A stretch of 7,582 bases of DNA from CALDSL01 sp039810245 (GTDB taxonomy: Bacteria > Chloroflexota > Anaerolineae > Anaerolineales > Anaerolineaceae), in NCBI GenBank assembly GCA_039810245.1, contig JBDHWQ010000049.1, forward strand, positions 1 through 7,582. Reading direction: 5' to 3'. Below are positions 6,701 to 7,582 of the stretch, piece by piece; the first letter of the stretch is position 1; each line of letters opens with the position of its first letter. A model generated the notes under the pieces. It made no database searches, was not told the DNA's origin, and saw only the letters and a program-made list of their open reading frames with translations. The position numbers and the translations under genes are program-made.

Positions 6701-7582
6701 CGCATCGGTTTCAGCGGCGGCACGCAGCCGCACGTAGCAGTAGGAGGTTTTGGATGGCGGCCGGTAGAAATGGAACTCATCTACCCGCACCGGCATATAA
6801 ATATACTCATCCGTGCCAGTGTTGGGCAACGCGGCGCCGATGATCTGGAAGCAGGCATCCAAAAGCCCTGGATGTACCTGGTATTGAGCGTGTTCAGTTA
6901 CGATCTCGGACGGTAAAGCCAATTGCCCGAGCGCTGAGCCATTCTCTGCCTCGCGCCATAAGCCTTGTAAAGCTTGAAAGCGTTTCCCATACTCCAGACC
7001 AATGGCCGATAATCGCTGGTAATAGGCAGACACTTCCATGCCGGCGCGAAAGCGGTTTTGCAGAGCGGCGAGGTCATATTGCGCTGAACCTGGCTGGCGG
7101 CCTGGACGCAGCAGGCCAGAAGCATGTTTTTTCCATTCTGCCTGCGCCAGTAGGGGAGCATCCGGGTTTTCATCCGTGCTGAAGATCTCAAAACTGGCCT
7201 GACCATCGCTCTGTGGGTGCAGAACGAGCTGGATGCTGCCAGAATGGTTTTCGGGGAGTACCAGCGCTTCGAGGATTTCAAAGTCGGTGATGGAACAACT
7301 CTGCATACCGAGGGCCTGTGCGGCCTCCAGTACCAGATTCATATAACCGCTGCCCGGGAAAATGGTGGTTCCATAGATGCGATGGTCCGCCACATAGGCC
7401 GGGGATACAGCGCTCACCGGCAGTGAGAAGCCTTTACTCGCCCCAGGGGGAATGCGCACCGGGCCGATTAGCTGGCCTTGCGCGCCTTTGCGTTGGTCGG
7501 GTGTGGCCTGGCTCGCGCCAGCTTCCACCCAGTAGCGGCTGCGCTGGTAAGGGTACGTGGGCAGAGCGATGCGTCGCGTAGT
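3716..7582 (-). CDS. Modular type I polyketide synthase, C-terminal part (DH-ER-KR-ACP), 5' end beyond the window
   Basis: Elongation-module PKS that would process the beta-carbon of a growing acyl chain and hold it on its ACP. The frame is open to the right edge (1288 residues visible, numbered from that edge). It opens with the post-AT linker motif LPTYPYQRSRYW at residues 7-18, so the first in-frame start-like codon (GTG, 7528) is internal and KS and AT lie outside. DH is about 50-320, with HxxxGxxxxP (His67) and the second motif LLDACFQ (Asp242). A structural KR half is about 338-540, with no methyltransferase before it. ER is about 563-870, with NVNFRDVL-like and ATGGVGLAA (NADPH) motifs. 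KR is about 880-1065, with TGGTRGLG, Lys991, Tyr1028 and Asn1032, and VDD in place of the B-type LDD motif. ACP is about 1158-1233, with LGLDSL and phosphopantetheine Ser1194. An acidic helical tail follows. Oddities: the KR catalytic Ser is Ala1015, and the DH YGPxF motif reads YGKRF. The stop overlaps the NRPS start by four bases (ATGA). The class is certain; the product is not deducible. Confidence 0.96.
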   Translation of the reverse strand, partial: TTRRIALPTYPYQRSRYWVEAGASQATPDQRKGAQGQLIGPVRIPPGASKGFSLPVSAVSPAYVADHRIYGTTIFPGSGYMNLVLEAAQALGMQSCSITDFEILEALVLPENHSGSIQLVLHPQSDGQASFEIFSTDENPDAPLLAQAEWKKHASGLLRPGRQPGSAQYDLAALQNRFRAGMEVSAYYQRLSAIGLEYGKRFQALQGLWREAENGSALGQLALPSEIVTEHAQYQVHPGLLDACFQIIGAALPNTGTDEYIYMPVRVDEFHFYRPPSKTSYCYVRLRAAAETDAEMLTADLALLDEDGQPWAALSGLHVRRTNRQVLQQFINARIDQWLYHVEWLPRPYTPQASPASPGRWVILTDRGGLGAALAEELARHGAVCDLVMPASNEIQERDVTSLFLENSNISGVLHLCALDADDQRPFEAQRQVCKSALVLMKALENSRQKPRVWFLTRSAQPAGDGLQPISIAQTALWGMARSIALEYRDLWGGLIDLEPAPHQTSLEDVAVQLLAPDGEDQIAFRHGQRLAARLARLVLPSETHEDTPNLEGDAYALVLNEQGVLEGVNVEPVERPAPGPGQVEVQVFASGVNFRDVLNVLGMYPDKIPLGNECSGVVTRIGKGVKGILPGDFVIALAAGTFRSHVITSADLVFEKPQSLTFTEAATVPTAFLTAWYGIHYLANLQPGQSILIHAATGGVGLAAVRLAQRLGAQIFATAGSAMKRRYLHSIGVEHVFDSRNANFDGEILRITSGKGVDAVLNSLSGDFISQSLAVLKSGGHFLEIGKRNIWPADRVAREFPHVHYHVYDLAVEMHNHPTLMQDALREILLALHEGHLETPPNQAFSHNNAANAFRHIAQARHIGKVALHFHQPWAFDRKASYLITGGTRGLGLEVALAMANGGAGALALVGRSKLSDESEEIVAQIRAAGTSVICYQADIADAHSVKELLSSIERDLPPLRGIVHAAGVVDDSMLTHLDWNRFEHVLAPKVAGAWNLHALTGHLHLDFFILFAAGAGIFGSAGQANYAAANAFLDGLAYYRRAHCLPALSIDWGAWSDIGMAARIGDQHAQRWQSMGIQTISPEQGINILEQLATQNIIQAAVLPIQWNLFSRSIGGDIPPLLQNLVRQPATETQPVGPSQLSRIHTLLAASPDEQVTLLHKLVAEQLANVLGLKSTQEVDVHQPLTDLGLDSLMAVEFSNRLRATFAHPMPSTLAFEYRTLDAIVRYIHDEVLPGLNASPAPVTEPQISEPKEENNLVDLLENLDDLSDEEVARYLQSLQDGKEVT
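3724..3731 (-). promoter_or_regulatory. Ribosome binding site of the NRPS gene, inside the PKS 3' end
   Basis: On the minus strand AAAGGAAG lies four bases before the ATG at 3719, within the last codons of the PKS. With the ATGA overlap it supports this start and points to coupled translation of PKS and NRPS, giving matched amounts of the two docking partners. Confidence 0.75.

Noticed and set aside
7526..7528. GTG at 7528 as the true start of the PKS gene
   Set aside because: The frame continues upstream to the window edge and encodes the canonical post-AT motif LPTYPYQRSRYW just before this codon, so the GTG is an internal Val.

Overview
The window is a gapless stretch of a bacterial secondary-metabolite assembly line, with every supported gene on the minus strand. 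Read 5'->3' on that strand it holds (a) the C-terminal part of a modular type I polyketide synthase (PKS), cut by the right edge; (b) a complete one-module non-ribosomal peptide synthetase (NRPS) with condensation (C), adenylation (A) and carrier (PCP) domains; and (c) the first 147 codons of an alpha/beta-hydrolase-fold protein, cut by the left edge. Adjacent genes share a 4-base ATGA start/stop overlap, so they form one translationally coupled operon. No promoter, terminator, RNA gene, mobile element or CRISPR array is visible, and no stretch is left non-coding.

Layout, right to left: the PKS fragment (7582-3716) runs from the post-AT linker through DH, a structural (non-catalytic) KR half, ER, catalytic-type KR and ACP to an acidic tail. 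The KS and AT lie beyond the right edge. The NRPS (3719-438) starts with a short basic helical-looking leader, then C-A-PCP, with no epimerase, methyltransferase, thioesterase or reductase domain. The hydrolase begins at 441.

Likely co-operation (inference): the PKS module elongates and reduces an acyl chain, its ACP docks to the NRPS, the C domain joins the chain to the amino acid loaded by the A domain, and the acyl-aminoacyl product stays on the PCP for a downstream module or a release enzyme not clearly visible here. The product would be a polyketide-peptide hybrid or N-acyl amino acid/lipopeptide.

Three points break the textbook picture. The KR lacks its catalytic Ser (Ala instead) although DH and ER look intact. 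The hydrolase has Arg where the Ser nucleophile is expected. G+C falls sharply (about 67% to 45% in flanking 240-base samples) at the C-A linker of the NRPS, suggesting a chimeric synthetase.

Organism: a bacterium of intermediate to moderately high G+C. Hybrid PKS-NRPS lines like this occur in Cyanobacteria, Myxococcota, Chloroflexota, Actinomycetota and others; nothing here fixes the phylum. The assembly-line class is well known, so I cannot claim a new kind of system.
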